A stretch of DNA of 15,786 nt from Helicobacteraceae bacterium (GTDB taxonomy: Bacteria > Campylobacterota > Campylobacteria > Campylobacterales > SZUA-545), in NCBI GenBank assembly GCA_031276985.1, contig JAISMA010000005.1, positions 1-15,786 on the forward strand. Reading direction: 5' to 3'. This document shows, piece by piece, positions 12,959 through 15,786 of this stretch. The notes under the pieces are model-generated. The model ran no database searches. It saw only the letters and a list, made by a program, of their open reading frames with translations, and was not told where the DNA came from. The position numbers were made by a program, and so were the translations under genes. Within the stretch, counting starts at the first letter, position 1; every line of letters starts with the position of its first letter.

Positions 12959-14387
12959 CGTTCTAATCATCGGAAGCGGCGCGGCGGCGTTAAGCGCGGC
13001 GTTTTTCCTGCCCGCAAACATTCGCGTCGCGCTGGTTTCCAAACCGCGACGGCTAGGCTGCAACACGGAGTTCGCGCAAGGCGGAATCGCATGCGCGATC
13101 GACGAAAACGACATAGAAAGCCATATAGCCGACACGCTCAAAGCGGGCGCGGGGCGTTGCGACGCGGAGGCGGCGAAAATACTCGCGACAAAAGGTTTTT
13201 CGCTGATGAAAACCTTAGCCGATATGGGCGCGCCGCTCGATCGCGACGAAAACGGCGCTCCGCTTCGCGCGCGCGAGGCGGCGCATAGCAAGCCGCGCGT
13301 TTTACGCGCGGGCGGCGATCAAACGGGCGCGATCATCGGCGAATTTCTTTTGGAGCGGGTAAATCATCCGATTTGTTTCGGCGAGATCGTCGATCTGCTG
13401 ATCGACGGCGGGCGCTGTTACGGCGCGACGATCGACGAAGACGGAAAGCGGGAGAATATCTACGCGCATAACGTCGTTATCGCAAGCGGCGGATTTGGCG
13501 CGTTGTACGACGTTACCACCAATCCGCCCGCGATCTTGGGCGAATTGCAGGGTATCGCCGCTTTGCGCGGCCGTAAGCTCTCCGATATGCATTTCACGCA
13601 ATTTCACCCGACGGCGCTGGATATGGACGGCGCGGCGCAAAAGCCGCTTTTAAGCGAGGCGTTACGCGGCGAAGGCGCGAAAATCGTCGATGAAAACAAT
13701 CGACGCTTTTTGGAAGATTACGGCGAGAACGAGCTTTCGCCGCGCGATCGGCTCTCCCGCGCCATTTTCGCGCATATCGAATCGTCTGGTCGCGCCTATC
13801 TGGATTTAAGCGGTTTTGATAGTCGCTATTTTGCGGCGCGGTTTCCCGTAGCAAACAGGCAGCTAACGCTGTTTGGATTAAAACCGCCGTTTCGCAAAGC
13901 GCCGATCGCGCCCGCTTTTCACTACGCGATGGGCGGAATCGCCGTCGATAAAAACGCGAGAGTTTTGGGTTTAAGGGGGCTTTACGCGATCGGCGAGGCG
14001 GCTTGCACGGGCGCGCACGGCGCAAATCGTTTGGCGAGCAACAGCCTTTTGGAAGCGCTCGTGTTTGGCAAAATCGCCGCCGATACGATCGCAAACGATC
14101 CGAACGCCAATCCAGCCAAAACGTTTGGCGTTCTCGACGAGCCGCGACTTGGCAAAGACGACGACGAAGTTTTGAGTACAATAAAAAAAACGCTTGGCAG
14201 GCGCGCGGGCGTTATCCGCGAACGCGCCTCGCTAAAACAAGCCGCCGCGATTTTGGATGCGCTAACCGATCGCGAGATTGGCTTATTGACGCGGCGATCG
14301 CTACGGACGGCGCAAGCGATCGTAGAAAGCGCGATTGAAGCCGAAGAGAGCGTAGGCGCGCATTACGTGAAAGAGGAGAGCCTTTGA
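12939..14387 (+). CDS. nadB: L-aspartate oxidase
   Basis: A 482-aa FAD enzyme that oxidises L-aspartate to iminoaspartate, the first step of de novo NAD synthesis (with NadA). It is a close relative of fumarate reductase flavoproteins. Seen in order: the FAD Rossmann motif VLIIGSGAAALSAAF (about 8-22), GCNTEFAQGGIA (typical of NadB, about 44-55), FTQFHPTALD (about 223-232), LRGEGAKIVDENNRRF, ELSPRDRLSRAIF, HYAMGGIAVD and the C-terminal ACTGAHGANRLASNSLLEAL FAD clamp. The length is somewhat shorter than E. coli NadB (540 aa), mainly in the C-terminal helical part. The start is TTG 12939 with GAGG 4 bases upstream; TTG 12945 is a near alternative. nadA and nadC are not in the window. The stop overlaps the guaA start. 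Confidence 0.95.
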   Translation: MPLPQIDVLIIGSGAAALSAAFFLPANIRVALVSKPRRLGCNTEFAQGGIACAIDENDIESHIADTLKAGAGRCDAEAAKILATKGFSLMKTLADMGAPLDRDENGAPLRAREAAHSKPRVLRAGGDQTGAIIGEFLLERVNHPICFGEIVDLLIDGGRCYGATIDEDGKRENIYAHNVVIASGGFGALYDVTTNPPAILGELQGIAALRGRKLSDMHFTQFHPTALDMDGAAQKPLLSEALRGEGAKIVDENNRRFLEDYGENELSPRDRLSRAIFAHIESSGRAYLDLSGFDSRYFAARFPVANRQLTLFGLKPPFRKAPIAPAFHYAMGGIAVDKNARVLGLRGLYAIGEAACTGAHGANRLASNSLLEALVFGKIAADTIANDPNANPAKTFGVLDEPRLGKDDDEVLSTIKKTLGRRAGVIRERASLKQAAAILDALTDREIGLLTRRSLRTAQAIVESAIEAEESVGAHYVKEESL

Positions 14388-15786
14388 ACGACGTTCCGAT
14401 TTTGATTTTGGACTTTGGATCGCAATACACGCAACTAATCGCAAGGCGCGTGCGCGAGGCGCATATTTATTGCGAGATCGTCGCGTTTTCCACGCCGATC
14501 GAGGCGATTTTATCGCGCAATCCGAAAGGGTTGATTTTGAGCGGCGGACCCGCCAGCGTTTACGACAAAGAGGCGTATCTGATCGACAAGGCGCTCTTTG
14601 AATCGGGCGTTCCCGTGCTGGGCGTTTGCTACGGCATGCAGCTAATCGCTCATCTGCTTGGCGGCGAGGTTTTGCGATCGCCCGATAGCGAATACGGCAA
14701 AGCGGAGATAACAATCGAAGATTCGCCGCTGTTTGCCGATACGCCAAAACGCCAGATCGTATGGATGAGCCACGCCGATCGCGTAACGCGTCCGCCCGAA
14801 GGCTTCAAAACGCTCGCAAGCTCGCGCAACGCGCCCTACGCCGCGATCGCCGACGAAAAACGGCGCATATACGCCCTGCAGTTTCACCCCGAAGTGGCGC
14901 ATACCGATTACGGCGCGAATATGTTGCAAGCGTTTGCGATCGATATATGCGGCGCGAAAGCCGATTGGTCTATGCGTTCCTTTGCCCAAACGCAAATCGA
15001 CGCTTTGCGCGAAAAAATCGGCGATCGCAAGGTTTTGTGCGCCTTAAGCGGCGGCGTGGATAGCTCCGTCGTCGCCGCGCTGTTACATCGCGCGATTGGC
15101 GATCGGCTGATTCCCGTTTTTGTCGATAACGGGCTGTTGCGCCTGAACGAAGCGGAGAAAATCCGCGAGGTTTTTGGCGATCGGCTAAAAGCTCCGCTGA
15201 TCGTCGCAAACGCCGCCGATGTTTTTTTGAGCGCGTTACGCGGCGAGCGCGATCCCGAAGCAAAGCGCAAAATCATCGGGCGCGTTTTTATCGAGACGTT
15301 TGAGGCGGAGGCGAAAAAGCGCGAGGGCATAGCGTTTTTGGCGCAAGGCACGCTCTATCCAGACGTGATCGAAAGCGTTAGCGTCAAGGGTCCATCCAAA
15401 ACGATCAAATCCCACCACAACGTGGGCGGACTGCCTGAACGCATGAATTTTGAGCTGATAGAGCCTTTGCGCGAGTTGTTCAAGGACGAGGTTAGAGAGC
15501 TTGGTTTGGAGCTTGGTTTGCCCGAAGATCTGGTGTTTCGCCACCCGTTTCCCGGTCCGGGTTTGGCGGTGCGGATTATGGGCGAGATTACGGCGGACGC
15601 TCTTGAACTGCTACGCAAAGCGGACGCGATCTTGCTTGAGGAGCTGAAAAAAAGCGGCTTTTACCGCAAGGTTTGGCAGGCGTTTTGCGTGTTGCTGAAC
15701 GTCCAAAGCGTGGGCGTAATGGGCGATAACCGCACCTACGACAACGCAATCGCCGTTCGCGCCGTGGAAAGCGCCGACGGCATGAC
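14384..15786 (+). CDS. guaA: GMP synthase (glutamine-hydrolysing), 3' end outside window
   Basis: Open from TTG 14384 to the window edge (467 complete codons; the family is about 510-525). It makes GMP from XMP, glutamine and ATP. The N-terminal class I amidotransferase has LILDFGSQYTQLIARRVRE (about 6-24), ILSGGP, the nucleophile in GVCYGMQ (Cys about 83) and QFHPE supplying the catalytic His and Glu. The ATP-pyrophosphatase domain has the PP-loop ALSGGVDSS (about 222-230), FVDNGLLR, QGTLYPDVIES, KSHHNVGGLPE and RHPFPGPGLAVRI. The TTG start overlaps the nadB TGA (TTGA) and is preceded by GAGGAG; no better in-frame ATG exists near the domain start. Translational coupling places NAD and GMP synthesis genes in one unit. 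Confidence 0.97.
   Translation, partial: MNDVPILILDFGSQYTQLIARRVREAHIYCEIVAFSTPIEAILSRNPKGLILSGGPASVYDKEAYLIDKALFESGVPVLGVCYGMQLIAHLLGGEVLRSPDSEYGKAEITIEDSPLFADTPKRQIVWMSHADRVTRPPEGFKTLASSRNAPYAAIADEKRRIYALQFHPEVAHTDYGANMLQAFAIDICGAKADWSMRSFAQTQIDALREKIGDRKVLCALSGGVDSSVVAALLHRAIGDRLIPVFVDNGLLRLNEAEKIREVFGDRLKAPLIVANAADVFLSALRGERDPEAKRKIIGRVFIETFEAEAKKREGIAFLAQGTLYPDVIESVSVKGPSKTIKSHHNVGGLPERMNFELIEPLRELFKDEVRELGLELGLPEDLVFRHPFPGPGLAVRIMGEITADALELLRKADAILLEELKKSGFYRKVWQAFCVLLNVQSVGVMGDNRTYDNAIAVRAVESADGM

Noticed and set aside
14301..15618. Minus-strand frames opposite guaA
   Set aside because: They are rich in Arg and Ser and arise from the GC-biased codon use of guaA on the other strand.

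Overview
The window looks like a chromosomal segment of a Campylobacterota (epsilonproteobacterial) genome that is GC-rich for that phylum. The strongest marker is the left-end cluster lysC (3' end) - hobA - holB - folP, the same order I know from Helicobacter pylori (HP1229-HP1232). HobA, the DnaA-binding initiation factor, is essentially confined to this phylum. The rpmB - RCK potassium-channel pair is also adjacent in H. pylori (HP0491/HP0490). Non-ATG starts (GTG, TTG) are common, and Ala and Arg codons favour GCG and CGC. The palindrome GCGATCGC occurs about eleven times by eye, far above chance.

Layout: 1-2459, + strand housekeeping operon (aspartokinase end, HobA, DNA polymerase III delta', dihydropteroate synthase). 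2460-3320, non-coding DNA with an inverted pair of 62-bp hairpin-containing repeats, then a decayed minus-strand gene. 3320-4480, a strikingly AT-rich island on the minus strand holding three pieces in a row: a 124-aa ORF resembling DUF6960, the tail of an otherwise lost protein, and an Imm1-like immunity gene broken by one TGA. 4500-6100, an intact-looking nine-repeat TPR gene (+) whose natural start seems frameshifted, facing a related exported TPR gene (-) broken by one TAA. 6136-8300, a small exported protein (-), tRNA-Arg(GCG) (+), an RCK potassium channel (-) and ribosomal protein L28 (-). 8368-8961, an orphan + strand ORF with a consensus -10 box. 8962-9253, a probable gene remnant. 9254-11658, uvrC and queE, translationally coupled (-). 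11740-15786, a PAP2 phosphatase (+), a DUF721/DciA-like gene (-), a tiny lipoprotein (+), nadB (+) and the first ~84% of guaA (+), tightly packed with overlaps.

How it fits together: most of the window is ordinary core metabolism and information processing (lysine/aspartate family, replication initiation and elongation, folate, NAD, GMP, queuosine, nucleotide excision repair). The accessory part is 2460-6100. I read it as the eroding remains of a toxin/immunity-type cassette flanked by TPR paralogs and decayed genes. At least three separate coding sequences there carry single disabling changes (TAG, TGA, TAA), and two carry single-base shifts in A runs. I see no complete new system. The immunity-like genes and the orphan 8368-8961 ORF are the best candidates for something not well described.
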